Assembly (NCBI GenBank): GCA_947579605.1
Contig: OX388305.1
Location: 37,647,542 to 37,711,541 of the forward strand
Reading direction: 5' to 3'
Source: Athripsodes cinereus
Lineage: Eukaryota; Arthropoda; Insecta; Trichoptera; Leptoceridae
DNA length: 64,000 nucleotides
A program made the translations under genes and the position numbers. Shown here piece after piece: positions 17,678-30,190 of this stretch (position 1 is its first letter; every line of letters starts with the position of its first letter). The notes beneath the pieces were generated by a model that was not told where the DNA came from, did no database searches, and saw nothing but the letters and a program-made list of their open reading frames with translations.

Positions 17678-20600
17678 TTATCTCTGACTGTTTTCATCTT
17701 CCTCGTTTTTCCCGATGTTATACTTGTGACAGAGTATCCTGAGGTTGGCTCTGATACTGTCATTTGTTGCAAAACTGATCCCCACAGCCACTGGTCCCTT
17801 AATCCAGTTCATGCTGAGACCTTTGAAGAAACCTTGACGAATCCCTTCCTCCCTAAAATAAAAGAAAATGTTTACTTCAACATTGAACACTTATTTAAAT
17901 GAAATTAATTTTCTATATTGAAATTTTCTTCATAACTCCACACACAAATTTACGTGATTCAATATTCTTCACCGTTTACATTATACTAAAAGTGCTAATA
18001 CATTTTTTACAAAAAAGACTTAGTAATTCACAAAATAATACTCGTTTTATTACTCTGTTTTAATTAAGTCTGCACATCCTAATGGCTATGTGGCCAATGC
18101 GTTGTGCAGATAGAGCGGAAAGCGAAAAGTAAACATTTGATTGAATTTTTCTTGTTCGCCTTCATTTCCACGACAAACTGTCTTATATTACAATGGTTTA
18201 AAAACATTTTTACCTTGTACACTAGAGAGTTACGCAACACATTATTCTACTATAACTAGGGTAAAATAAATACCCGAGGGGCCTGTTTAAAATACACTTT
18301 TGTCACTATGTTGCATAAATCAAGATGTCATAGTGCTCCTTTACATAACTAGGGTAAAATAAATACCCGAGTGGCCTGTTTAAAATACACTTTTGTCACT
18401 ATGTTGCATAAATCAAGATGTCATAGTGCTCCTTTACATAACTAGGGTAAAATAAATACCCGAGGGGCCTGTTTAAAATACACTTTTGTCACTATGATGT
18501 CATAGTGCTCCTTTACATTTTTCACTACAATACGTCAGTATGATCACGCTCCGTAGTATTATAATAATTATTATATTTATCTTGACAAAAGGGTTGGAAT
18601 TTTCTAAATTGATTGGTAAAATAAACAAACACATCACATTTTCTTTTCGAGTCTATATTTTAAAAAAGCACAAGGAGTTATACATATTGTAAGATAAAAA
18701 TGTGACAACAACTCACCTATATACAATTTTAAGTGTTCCCAGAATATTTTCGTAAGGATACCGTCCATTCTTATCCCTCCTAGCTGTCTGCATTCTCCGC
18801 CTGACAATGTCTAGAGGGTAGCTGGAGGACTGCCCCAACATACCAGCTATTCCGCCAAATATCAAGTTTACAAATGACGGATGCTTCTCTCCATAATACT
18901 CTGAAATAAAATATACCAAAAAAAACATGATTTTAAAAATATCACTGTAAATATATCTACTTATTTAGGATACTTTGTACATTTCAAATACCTTCTAGTT
19001 CTCTCCTGTTACAATTTTTTACTCATCCACAATTATCTTAACTTGTCCTAGATCCTGTGTTCTATATTTCCTTATCCCGTTTTTCCACATATTTTAACCG
19101 TTATTTTATGAATTTATTTACTTATTTACTATGATTGTATAACCAACAATGAGTGACATGAGAGTTGTCACCTTTGCGTCACTCAAAGTTCACAATAGGT
19201 ACACAAAACAATTTCATAATAATACACATACATGCAACCAAACAATTATAAAACAAAACATTCCAACATTTAATTCTTAAATTTATTAAATTGATCAATC
19301 GACCCTCCGCACAAGCATTTAGTTGCTTATGGAGGGAGCATTTTTACTGTGTGTTATATTGTTTTATTAATGTAATATCAATGTATACTGTGTATTTATG
19401 AATAAAATAAATATATTTAAAAAAAAAATAAAAAAAATTAACATACTTCATGTAGGTATATTTTTCATTTTGATTTAAATTTCATATTCACTTCTCTTGA
19501 TAATGTCAAACTATCTTGACAAAAATAAACAGAATGAGAAAACTATATTCAACAGTGTTATTATTTATAAGTATATTTTTTTAATTCTTAGTTTTTTTTA
19601 AATTCAAATTGCAAAATAGATCTATTCTGATTTCATCAAACAATCGTGTATCTATTTGTGATAATTATTGTGATTATATTTTTATTTGTGGCGCCGTGTA
19701 GAGATGGATTAGCTAATCATATTGACCATTCCTTTCTGGCCTGCGAAGGTATTTGGGATGTATTATTGTTAATTAGAAACCCTCATTAAAAAACACAAGT
19801 TAATACTTGTACGTACTCACCAAAATACCACTGTTTGAGTGAATCATATGTAAAGAACGAGACTCCAGCATATGGAATGACACCAAGGACCGTGGGCAGG
19901 TAGCCCCTATACAACGCGCGGGGACCCTCAGTCTCCACAATCTTGTAAAACACCTGCCAAAGGCTCCTACAAGTAATGATTACAAGATAAATTACATAAT
20001 CAAAGCTATTTTTATAATTAATCTGTTAACTATTATTATTATTTTATTTTAATTAACTCTGTGCAACCAAACAGCTATGTGATCAACGCGTTGCCCAGAT
20101 AGAGCAGTAAGTAAAATGTACCCATAATTTTTATATAAACATTATGTAAATTTCACATGTTCAACTGTCATAATTATGTAGCTTTGAAAAGACAATTTCA
20201 CTCTATTTAGTATTGGTATTTGAGCCTGTGACCTGTGTTGCAATAGGTTGCAAATTAAAATGAAATTGTAAAATAAAAACTAATTAATTATATATAACAT
20301 GTATACCAACTTGTATTCTAAATGAGTGGTAGCTGCCATTCTGGCTCTCGCGAGGTCCAGGGGATACGTCAAAGACTGGGAAGTCACTCCAGCTAGAGAG
20401 CCGGCTAGGAAAAATAAACGAGGATCTTTCCTGCAACACAAAATAAGTTAATTAATTGATTCAATCTATCTCTACGACATTCCCAGCACATCTATTTCGC
20501 TAGCCTCGTATTGTGTTAGAGAAATTGGTGTGCACATATGAGAAACTACATGAATGTGGGGGAAGCAAAAAAAACAGTAAAGATAGTGCAGTATGGCGTT

Positions 20601-23600
20601 TCATCCTTTCTGCCTACCCTCCTTGGAACACGGCATGAGAGTATAGTATAGTGAAACATTAAAATAACTCATTTTTAATCAGATAATAAAATGAAGTACC
20701 TAATTAAAAATATTTTACACTTTTTTATGTCAAGGAAAGAAATTTCGTTAATTGCATCACTGGTATTTATTTTGTTAAACTTTATTGTAATTACTTAATT
20801 AAAATAAATTAAATGGTTATTTATTTTATATACATTGCATGACATGTTTTGCAACATATAATAATTATATAATTGATGATGATAATGATGATTCTGGATG
20901 ATTTTATTTTGACGCCATTTAAAAGTTCCTAGACTGACTCAAGGGCGCCAGTGAAGAGTTCATTTTTAATTTGCTTCTGAAGCTGGTGACAGTCTGACTA
21001 TCTCTCAATGGCACCGGTAGGCGATTCCACATAACCGGTCCAACAACACCAAAAGCCCTCTCATAGAAGTTAGACTTACCGGCTTTATTGGGCTCAGTGA
21101 GTCTATTCACTGCCAGTTCCGAAGAGCGCAAAGGTCTTCTATTGGTCGAATCAATTTTAAAAGTTATTCACAGAGCTACGAGTAGGTCAATGTTTTGGGT
21201 TAGTAGGAAGAGATTGTGCTTTTGCTATAAACTCACCCTCTGCATATTGATTGCATTTAGTACAAATGTATTTCTTTATAAAATTACTTGTAACCAATGT
21301 ACTGTAAAGAATGAATAAATAAATAAATGTATTTTGTTGAGAGACAAAAAGGCAAATAAGTGGATTAGAGAGAATATCAAAGTCAAAAAATCAGTATCTA
21401 AATATAGTACTGGGACAGGACATTTTGCCAGGTATTTAGACTTACGATGCACAAAAAAATTCCAGTAACAACTAAGAGGCAGAAGTGTATGGTTTGTAAC
21501 CTTCAGACTAGATGGTCGTGTGATGTAAAAATCATTGGAAGTAAGTTAACAGAAAGTGGAGGAAAATCATGACAAAAGCTTATGTTCAAAGATGGATCCA
21601 AAATAGCTAAAGGAGAAAAGTTTTTTGATTAAGTTTCTTTAGAAAAACTGATACTCACTTCCCTACAATTTGATCATCCACCCCCAGGAGTCTCTTCCAT
21701 TGCTCGTGTGCTGTGAATTGTAAGGCTGCATAAGGCAGAATGCGAGCCATAGTAGCCGAGTTGCCCCTCCATAACGCTAAGACTCCGCTGACTTTCAAAG
21801 TCGTTGTAATAAACTGAAAAGCCGCTCGAAATGTATATGGTCGATTACTGAAAATAAAAAGAAACAAATAATTATAATGAAACAAGGCTTAAATTTTATA
21901 TGATCTGATATTTATCTGATACCAGCACAAAATTACATTTCGATTAATTAGTATACACTTAAAATTATCTCTAAATATAGTTAGTGCAAATCCAGCGTTG
22001 GATCCCTATCAACGTTCTTTTCAGGAGTTCAGAGCAGAAACAAACTCTACACATGCAGTATGCAGAGTGATTCTGACAGAAAAATTAGATTTTATACATA
22101 GAAACAATGTGTCAGGAAGAAGGTTTCTATTAGAAAATATACCCTTTTTAACCATTGAATATCTTAAGATATGACAGACTGCAGAGGCCTGATTCAATAA
22201 CACATTTTCACATTACGTTTTCGTTCCGTTAACCTTAGAGTATAGACGAAGTTGCAAGCAAGTGTCAATTTTGTTGCTAAGATACACAATAGTTACGAAA
22301 ATTAACACTTTGGTGCAACATCGTCAACATTTGAACGCTAACGGAACGAAAACATAACGTGAAAATGTGTTACTGACCCAGGCCTCAGGTGTTTGTAGAG
22401 TGTGTCGGTATACAGCATCACTAACAGTAGATAAAATATGTGAAATATATTTTACCTAATTTGGAAATTAATCTTTGTATAGTCTAATGGTGCTATGACA
22501 GTCTTAGCGAGGGCACCCGCAGTAGCACCGGCTAACAGGGAGGTGACAATCACTTGGGACGCACTCAACTCTCTCCTGCTACCTGAAACTGCACTCTCGG
22601 GACCTGAGAAGACATAACAACAACAATAAAGTATATGAAAATATTAATTATTATCTCTGAAAGAGACATTATTTACAAATGCAATAATTATAAAATCAAT
22701 ATTATTGTTTGTCTTATTTTCAAATGCGAAACCCGTCTTATAAATTTCTTGTTTACATCAAAAATGTCTGTTTTAGATTAAACATTTTAAAGTTTATATC
22801 AAAAATGTCTGCTTTTAATAACTATTTACGCATAGTTACTTAGTTAAATTCATATTGATAATCTCAATCAATCAAGACCAGTGACCTGGATGTCCACAAT
22901 TGCCAGGGACATGAAGGAGGCAAAGTTGCGCTTGGAGGATGCAGGGGACAGGAAAACTTGGAAGATGAGGACTAGGAGAGCCGACCCCAAGTAAATGGGA
23001 TAAAGGCGAGGGCGAAGAAGAAGAAGAAGAATCTCAATCAATCAATCACTTCATAATGATAATATACCTATTGGATATCATCACAATGAAATTGCTCTTA
23101 TTTTGTTTTATTTAATTTCATTTTTAATTAATTGTAAAACCAATAAGTATATTGTTTCTTGTAATTGGTCAGTTCTAATAATCTGCTTATCCAGTACTAA
23201 CAGTTTAAATCTCGCAGGACAGTCTTTGGAGATTTAGTGTTGTGGGTCCCAAATACTGAACAAATTTCCAAGTCTGCGAGATGAAGCAAATAGAGAGGAC
23301 TTCAGAAAGAAGCTGAAAACACACCTTTTTGCTAGGAGCTTTGGATGATAAGCACACAATATAGTACCCTTGAGGTCATGTTATAAGTCAACGTCGCTTT
23401 ACAAATTTACAGACAGTAATGGATATACAAATTATTGGAACTGACCGTGTGTGTAAAACACATCAGCAAACTATGATAAGCACAAAGGTTGATATTACAA
23501 TAATTATAACCTTCTTATAAATGAAATTGTTAATATAAATCTGCATGCACAATGTTATCAAATCAGAAAATAACCTTCCAGCTGATAAGAATTAATATTA

Positions 23601-26166
23601 TATAAGAAAAGAAAACTAGGGGATTTTATCTAACATTTATGTAATATCATTATGAACAAAAATAAACAAAGCCACAATGATGTAAATAATAAATTAATGT
23701 TTTTATTTGTCAGAGGGAAACTACTAAGTGTGTCAAAGACATTACTCATAAGAAAAAACGTGCCACTTTTTCTAACACATGGTCGCACTATAAACTTACT
23801 TACTACAGTTTTATGATTTTATGATACAATGACAGTATGTTAGAAATGGATACTAGTCTAAAAATTGCTATCTCCTGTGATACACTTTAATTTCCCAGAA
23901 GAATAGAGACCTTACTGCGACATAGGAAAGCATATTTTTGCTTGTATTGGATCAAAAAGCGCACTCTTGCTATAGTAAAATGTCTTTGCACTGTGCCCAC
24001 AAATGCCATTTGTCATTAAGACCATTCAAAGTTCATTAACATAATTGCATTTAATACTTCGCACATGTCGTTTGTCAATATGAAATTAATGTTACAAACT
24101 ATTGTGGGTCACTATTGCTATCAACTTATTTAAATGCAAAAAATATAAAGTTGATATGGAATTTTTATTCACACATAACAAAAAATGGCATAATTTAATT
24201 ATGTGTGGTTATCACAAAATATAATGCATTTTCGATATAGGTTTCAGAGTAGGTAAAACATTGTATGATAGAGTAAGAAATGAGGATATTAGAAGAATGA
24301 GTGGATGCAAGAGGAGTGTTGTTGATAGAATGCGTGTAAATAAATTGAGATGGTTTGGTCATGTGGAGCGAATGGATGGTGTAAGATTGACGAAGAGGGT
24401 GTATTTATCTGAAAGAGAGGGTGTGAGAAAGCGCGGACGTCCAAGAACTACGTGGCTTAACCACGTGGATCAAATTCTCAAGGACGGTTGCGTGTTAAGT
24501 AAGAGGAATCGGCGTGCATGTATGAGAAACTGGATGAATATAGAGGAAGCGAAAGAAGTATGTAAGGATAGAGCGACATGGCGTTCCGTTCTCTCTGCCT
24601 ACCCCACTTGGGATACGGCGTGAGGGTATAGTATATAGGTGAATATGACATAAGGTATAATGAAGATTACAATTTATGTTATGCACAAATTTACCCAAAA
24701 ATATACATAATCTAGTTTCCTTTCGGCATACAGATTTAAATTTGCATTTTCAAGATGGCCAATAGTCTGATAGAGAGAACCGGGTTCCATTCCTCCCGCT
24801 ACTAACTGCACCTTCACCTAACAAGTATATAGCTTACTCCAAGCCATACACTTGTTAGTATATGGCTCGGATGCTTGAGATGACATATGTAATTTTTACA
24901 TACAAAATGACTAAATAATGCTTTGCTTTTTTTGTTTGAGGTGTCTTGTAGGTTTATTAAAAGTTAGGATTCATTTTATAAAAATAGACATGATGGAAGC
25001 CAAGAGTTAGAAAAGAAAAAATATATATTTTAAGCTGTTCCGATTCAAACATTTCTGTTTTCATTAAAATATAAGCGATGAGATGAACAAGACAAACAAA
25101 TAAGATATCAAGGACAAATGCTTATGCAAAAAAATCGTAAATCAGATAAAATAAATATGACATGTTTGTTTTTTTTTGTTTTACTAAAACACAATTTAAA
25201 TATTTATTTTATGATGAGCTTTGCTTTTATTTGACTTGCTTATTTATTCTGTTATTCTTGCTTGCTTATCTGTTTTAGTTATTGTATGACTTTGTAGAAT
25301 CTTTTGTGATGATTTAATAAATAAACGCATTCATAATTCAAAATTTAAAATGTAAAAAGAGATTAATTTATCAAACAATTTCAACAATATAAAGTATAGA
25401 TTACTTTTCACTGCAGACACATGTAGAAAAAACTGATTATTCACCTGAATATACACAATAAATACTGATTATAATTTCAAAAAAATACTCAAATTATCTC
25501 AACTCAACTCATCGCTCTCAACGCTCCTCCTGGGAGCACAGGGCAGAAACTCAAATTAAAGTAAGGACATATTTTGAACCACTCTTTTGATTGACATCTA
25601 CACCTCTAGTAAATAAAATCCAGTTCCTGACATCCAATTGTGTCATAAAATTCATAACATAAAGCAAGTACCTTACGATGTAAAATTTTACAAAATTTCT
25701 GAATGAATGCAATGTTGATGTAAAAGAAATAATAAAATGCAAAGTATTTAATATGTCTGATAGATTTAAATAAACAAATTAGAATCTACAGTTTTAAATC
25801 GGAAAGCTATTGATTTCTCAAACTTACATTAAAAAAATATTCGAGGTTGATCATGTAAGAGTCCAAAAAAAGATTAACCATCATGTACCATCACCCGACA
25901 ATTTAAAATAGCACTATGAATGCCTTATTACATAGTTTATTGTATATTTTCAACCCTATTATAAATATTTCACAAAAGCATAATGAAGTGTGATAGAGAC
26001 AAACACAAAACATTGATTCTACGGTGTGATGATTACACTGCACAACTGTACCAGAATCCGTGTTGTTGTGAACAGTCGGAGAGTTGGTGTTATTATTAAT
26101 TGTTGTAGTTGTAGTAGATCCCTGAGGCATCATTATGGCTGGAAATCTTTCTGCAGTTGTTGTCAT
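17678..26166 (-). CDS. SLC25A42: SLC25A42-like mitochondrial carrier (CoA / adenosine nucleotide)
   Basis: Six-helix carrier of the inner mitochondrial membrane; SLC25A42 and its fly orthologue exchange CoA or dephospho-CoA for adenine nucleotides. Exons in gene order on the minus strand: 26166-26052, 22603-22456, 21847-21659, 20430-20311, 19966-19821, 18900-18717, 17852-17678 (TAA at 17678-17680). They sum to 1,077 nt, giving 358 residues. All three carrier signatures are present: PLDYTK at residues 77-82, PLDLAR at 174-179 and PLDIVR at 268-273. SLC25A42-type landmarks are [20 protein letters not shown] (114-132), [20 protein letters not shown] (215-234) and [18 protein letters not shown] (311-328). 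The first about 50 residues are Thr/Asn-rich and unconserved, with the start ATG in the small first exon. The substrate is assigned by family only. The 3.4-kb first intron holds LINE fragments. CoA transport is more likely than ADP/ATP or Mg-ATP/Pi exchange, because no EF-hands are present. Confidence 0.93.
18253..18520. repeat. 93-bp tandem triplication in the last SLC25A42-like intron
   Basis: Units start at 18253, 18346 and 18439, each with TAACTAGGGTAAAATAAATA. The first two are almost identical; the third has an internal deletion of about 13 bp. Confidence 0.85.
20500..20655 (+). mobile_element. LINE 3'-end remnant in an SLC25A42-like intron
   Basis: A diverged copy of the tail that at 24480-24630 encodes [18 protein letters not shown] and [14 protein letters not shown]. 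It ends with the family's ACGGCATGAGAGTATAGTAT. Confidence 0.5.
20870..21131 (-). mobile_element. LINE reverse-transcriptase C-terminus (Jockey/CR1-like)
   Basis: The minus strand encodes [20 protein letters not shown] followed by [12 protein letters not shown] and a stop, the W-N-x-L-P...F-K-x-x-L-K tail typical of Jockey/CR1-type reverse transcriptases. A degenerate relative lies at 59836-60110. Confidence 0.6.
22184..22386. mobile_element. MITE, about 200 bp, with about 50-bp inverted repeats
   Basis: The ends start GAGGCCTG and share ACACATTTTCACRTTA and GTTTTCGTTCCGTTA in inverse orientation. Inside an SLC25A42-like intron; non-coding. Confidence 0.7.
22875..23029 (+). mobile_element. 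5'-truncated LINE with 15-bp target duplication
   Basis: AATCTCAATCAATCA stands on both sides (22860-22874 and 23030-23044). The insert encodes an RTE-like C-terminus ([35 protein letters not shown], stop) and ends in a GAA microsatellite. The perfect duplication and tail show target-primed integration. Confidence 0.8.
23170..23350 (+). mobile_element. LINE C-terminal remnant
   Basis: Contains a weakly preserved W-N-x-L-P...[14 protein letters not shown] tail around 23240-23345, as in Jockey/CR1-like elements. Degenerate. Confidence 0.4.
24244..24640 (+). mobile_element. LINE reverse-transcriptase C-terminus, best-preserved copy
   Basis: An open frame of 120 codons (24261-24623) runs [20 protein letters not shown], then [31 protein letters not shown] and a TGA after YPTWDTA. 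Only the tail after the RT domain is present. It is the reference copy for the remnants at 7437, 17230, 20500 and 32724. It sits in the first intron of the SLC25A42-like gene, on the opposite strand. Confidence 0.7.
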
Positions 26167-26508
26167 GTTGACATATTCACATACAAGCTAAAGATTACTG
26201 TGGACAGTAAAATACACACAAATATAAGGAAGCTTTAAAGAAGTTCATTCACTGAATAAAATGCCATCAATAATAATTATTTACCGTACTCACAAATAAA
26301 ATGAAAATTTAGACCTGTCTAAATGAAAAACATTACTCGCAAAACAATTTTTATCCTTGGTTAAATTAAAACTGCTTTTTTTTAATAATAACATAACTTT
26401 ATTCAGATGAAGAACAAATAAGTTACATTTCAAGCACAAATATTCCATTCCAAGTTCTCCAGACAGCATTTGCTGGTATGAGGAGAATTTTCTAAAGTGT
26501 ATCTAAAT

Positions 26509-27716
26509 TAGAGATGCAACAAATATTCGGCAACTATTCGGTATTCTGCCTATTCGGCAATATTTTTACTATTCGGCCGAATACCGAACATTTAGTATTT
26601 TATTCGGTGTTCTGCCAAATAGTTTAAATGTAAAACTGAAAGAAACTAATAGCTTGTAGATTGTTGCTATTTCATTGTCAGCTGCGGATGCATAATTATT
26701 AATCCTCAAATATCTAATTAATTAATTCAAATTGATATGGAGTGAAACAACATAATATTATTTTGGAACACAAAAATTTCGAAAATATGTACCGTGCTGC
26801 AAGTCTAATAGACATGCATGTCTATGATGTACCTACACGAAAATGAGCGGTCGGGAGTACCGCACGCTCTCACCAAGTGTTGTGGAATTCTATAGAAATA
26901 ATTTTTCGAGAAATTTACCGCGATATTCCTCGGTAAATTTCTCGAAGTAGAGAATTTTTTTTATTTTTTATTTAACAGTATAATAATAATAAATACTTTA
27001 TTCAATCAATCAATAACAATGTACAAATGTTGAGACAATTTATCACCAATATGGCTACAATTAATTATGGAAACAAAAAAATGTTAGGTACCTACATAGA
27101 AAAAAGTGCTAATAACTGATGAAAAATCTTGATATTTGACACCCCGAATGCCCATATTTAAGTTTAAAAAAAAAATTGCAGGTACGTACATGGAAAAAAA
27201 GTGTTAATAACCTCTGATTTGAGCCTTAATCAGCCCCACAAATTTTTGGATCAATCAGGTTGGCTGCGAAGCGTACTGGGCAAAAGGTCATAATACCACT
27301 AAGAAAATTATAGAGAGAAATTTCTCTTCCATCGGAGGAGAAATTCTCGGAGAAATTTCTTAGGAGAATTTTCTCTTCTCACATCACTACTCTCACCATT
27401 GTTTTGCAGAATATTCGGTTATTCAGCACATGATCGTGCATAATATTCTATGATTTTATTTAGGCACAACTTGTAAAACTCCATAATTTTAATTTATAAA
27501 TTACAATTTATTTGTTTTACAAAATATTTAAAAAAATGTGACATATGTTTCGGCTGCAATGCCATAATCATATGTATGATTATGGCATTGCAGCCGAAAC
27601 ATATGTCACATTATTTTAAATATTTTGTAAAACAAATAAATTGTAATTTATAAATTTAAAAAAAAAAAATGCATAATATTCGGTATTCGGCAAATATACT
27701 GTTTGTTGCATCTCTA
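26509..27716. mobile_element. hAT element, 1.2 kb, perfect 8-bp target duplication
   Basis: The ends start TAGAGATGCAAC and are followed by clusters of ATTCGG/CCGAAT subterminal repeats. ATCTAAAT flanks it on both sides (26501-26508, 27717-27724), the 8-bp duplication expected of hAT transposases. The interior holds a 166-bp near-perfect palindrome (27491-27656), hairpins around 26895-26946 and 27320-27390, and no transposase frame. Same family as 34490-34929. Confidence 0.85.
27491..27656. repeat. 166-bp near-perfect palindrome inside the hAT element
   Basis: Arms of about 82 bp meet near 27573; the inner parts (GTTTCGGCTGCAATGCCATA) match exactly, with a single mismatch in the outer A/T part. 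Confidence 0.8.
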
Positions 27717-27727
27717 ATCTAAATAAT

Positions 27728-27830
27728 AACTCCCCTTTCATGACACAAGCTTTTAGCTTACTGTAAAAGGTGTATATATAAGGTTGTATTTGGGTTTATA
27801 ACAAAACCCACATATATCTTGTTTAAAAAA
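27728..27830 (+). mobile_element. SINE family 2, 3' half
   Basis: Matches the body of the SINE at 16715-16880 from ACTCCCCTTTCA through GGGTTTATAACAAAACCC and lacks the tRNA-like head. Confidence 0.65.
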
Positions 27831-28134
27831 ATACTTTCTCAAAAATTCTGATTTATCATCATTATGCATGTAGTATCATAAAGTCATCTAGAATTTATGA
27901 TTGGCAACTATTGTTTTGCGATTTGAATGAACCATAAACAATCATAATTCTTGTGTCATAATTTTAATCTGAGTATAATTTGTGTTACTTAGTGAGGTTT
28001 AAGAGTTGAAATAGCAGTTACTCATTGTTTGTGAAAAGCGCTGTATAAAATATATAGTAAACACAAAAATCCTTTGAAGGCCTTCATAAATATGTAGATA
28101 GGTATTTATTCAATAAAAGATTTTGATTGTAACC

Positions 28135-28553
28135 AATGGGCCACTTGCAGTCGTGGGGGATTTTAATAAAAATTATCGAATTTAGTAAATTTGAGGTAGG
28201 AAAACACAAATATGTCAGTTAAAATTTTTTAAATATCTAAATTATGGAGAAATTCCAAAAATAAAACCAAAAATTTTTGACGTTTGGCAAAACACTCTAA
28301 ACAGTTGATGACGTCACGGAGTCCCGTGAATCATAGTAACTTTCGCAACCACAGATTATAATCTCATACAAACATGGGACTCCGTGACGTCACAGCGCCG
28401 CCATATCGTTTTTGATCATTCCGAGAAAATCCAATTTTTAAAAGCTAATATCTAAGAAAATAGTGCAAGAAAAATTAAAATAGATTGTGGTTGTGTTTCT
28501 TTCATACTAATTTACAATTTTATGTAATAAAAAAAATCTGCAAGTGGCCCATT
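28135..28553. mobile_element. 420-bp MITE (AATGGGCCACTTGCAG ends), copy 1
   Basis: Terminal inverted AATGGGCCACTTGCAG. The interior has an inverted pair of TGACGTCACGGAGTCCC-type arms around 28309-28392. A second copy lies in opposite orientation at 35805-36222. Non-coding. Confidence 0.8.
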
Positions 28554-29199
28554 AAGGAAAAATGTTGCAAATCATAATTAAAAAGAAGAATTTTATTAAA
28601 AAAAAAAAACTATTTCTATATGGTTTTTTTTTATTATTAATTTATGCAAAATATATTTATCCTGTTTTTATTTTATCGATTTGAAATTACTGCGTCAACT
28701 TTATTCCCAAAAGGAAAATTACACATCACTACAAAATCATAACAAAAATATGTTTATTAAAATGACACATTTTCAGTAGTATGCTCTTGCAAAATATAAT
28801 TCAATATATTTATTAATAGACCGAAACACATACGAGGACGTCCTTGAAATGTTTATCTGATATAAAAATAATATAATTTATGAATAAAGTATCGCTCACC
28901 CATATATAAAATATAATTATGAATTCAGTACTAAGACTTTTCTTCAAATATATATTTCTTCATATTTTTCTTCTACGCAACGTCCAAAAATGTTTTTTTC
29001 TAATAGTTCAACAGTTGTAATTTACATTAATGCACTTTATTATATCACCACGATATGAAAATTAACCATAATTAGCAAGTAAATAACAAAAACAATGCAT
29101 GATGTTTCGTAACACCCTTTTCGTACCATTAAACGAGAAGAATGTCTCTGGTGTTGCCATCCTAACTAATATCACCTTACAAATAGCCAAAGTTAAACA

Positions 29200-29720
29200 A
29201 TTGCGGCGTACAGACAGCTGGATGCGAACGTCAATCATCAAGCGTCAAGCAAAAATCTTAAATCTTTCGGCGACAATTAGGAGTATTCTCCAAAGAAATA
29301 TAGACCATTAAAGAATGACGTCACAGAAAAATCATTGAAGGGCATCAGGCATCCCAACACAACAGACGATTACGGTGTAATATTAGGTGGAACGCCTAAA
29401 GAATACCTAATAATAAAAAAAAAACTGTCAGTATCGATTTTGTTATTATTTTGTCGTCTGACTTTCTTTTTTTTCTCTTATGGCATAACATCCTACAAGG
29501 ATGATTTGCGCAATCTGACTGTTTGCCCCCCAAGCAAAAGCAAATCCATAGACAAGACCACGTGACCTTTAATGGTCTATTCGAATGAATGCCTTCATTA
29601 CGTCTCATGGACGGGTAACGAAGGCATTCATTCGAATATTTCTTTTCTAATTGTCGCCGAAAGATTAAAGATTTTTGCTTGATGCTTGACGTTCGCATCC
29701 AGCTGTCTGTACGCCGCCAA
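29200..29720. mobile_element. Fold-back element with about 100-bp arms, split by a MITE
   Basis: The left arm 29200-29300 and right arm about 29610-29720 are reverse complements, with TACAGACAGCTGGATGCGAA outermost. Removing the MITE at 29301-29579 restores a longer hairpin: GAAATA before it joins TTCGAATGAATGCC after it, which pairs with GGCATTCATTCGAATATTTC near 29623-29642. Confidence 0.75.
29301..29579. mobile_element. 279-bp MITE with TAGACCATTAAAG termini
   Basis: Inverted TAGACCATTAAAG ends. One end continues with TGACGTCACAGAAAAATCAT, the other with CACGTGGTC. It matches 45407-45684 over its full length in the opposite orientation, and the left part is repeated at 44175-44374. No protein is encoded; the long frames on both strands here are fortuitous. 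Confidence 0.85.
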
Positions 29721-29904
29721 TGAAAAGTAGGTATGGTTTTCAAACTTTTCATTGAAAGAATTCTTGGAATAACTGAATAAAAAATAAATATGAAATTATA
29801 TGGATAAAGATATTCAGATTCTTAAGTATGTATATATAGGATTTTTGAAATAATTTAGATTTCGTTAATTCGCAAAAAAAAAATAGCTGTATAATACTAA
29901 ATAC

Positions 29905-30190
29905 TATACCGTTTCGACATATCCCACAAATGGGGTAGTCAGCTGCAGGCCAACCGCACGTAAGAAACACGTTATTTGTCCTCTCTGTGCCAACAAAACT
30001 TCAGACAGTCAGGATGGGTGGCACGCCTCATCGCTGAATCCAAGTTGTAAATAATATCACATTTACACGGCATTCGAAAATTTGCGGAAAAGAGTGAATT
30101 CTTTGTGAGGTGCTCAAGAGTACGGGTGTTTATGTATATAATTATATAACCCACTGCCACCGATAATACTAAGGTGGCAGTTATAGGTAG
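29905..30190 (-). repeat. Dispersed repeat with ATCCCACTTGTGGGGTAGCC-type end
   Basis: Shares its conserved end with shorter copies at 1-75 (+), 33565-33640 (-), 52185-52220 (+), 52990-53095 (-), 53745-53800 (+) and 59195-59250 (+). The recurring core is a small hairpin (CCCAC..GTGGG). Probably the 3' end of a LINE or SINE; not classified. Confidence 0.45.

Noticed and set aside
24495..24698. 67-codon minus-strand frame
   Set aside because: Antisense shadow of the LINE tail at 24244-24640.
29396..29752. 118-codon minus-strand frame
   Set aside because: Runs across the fold-back arm and nested MITE; non-coding repeat.
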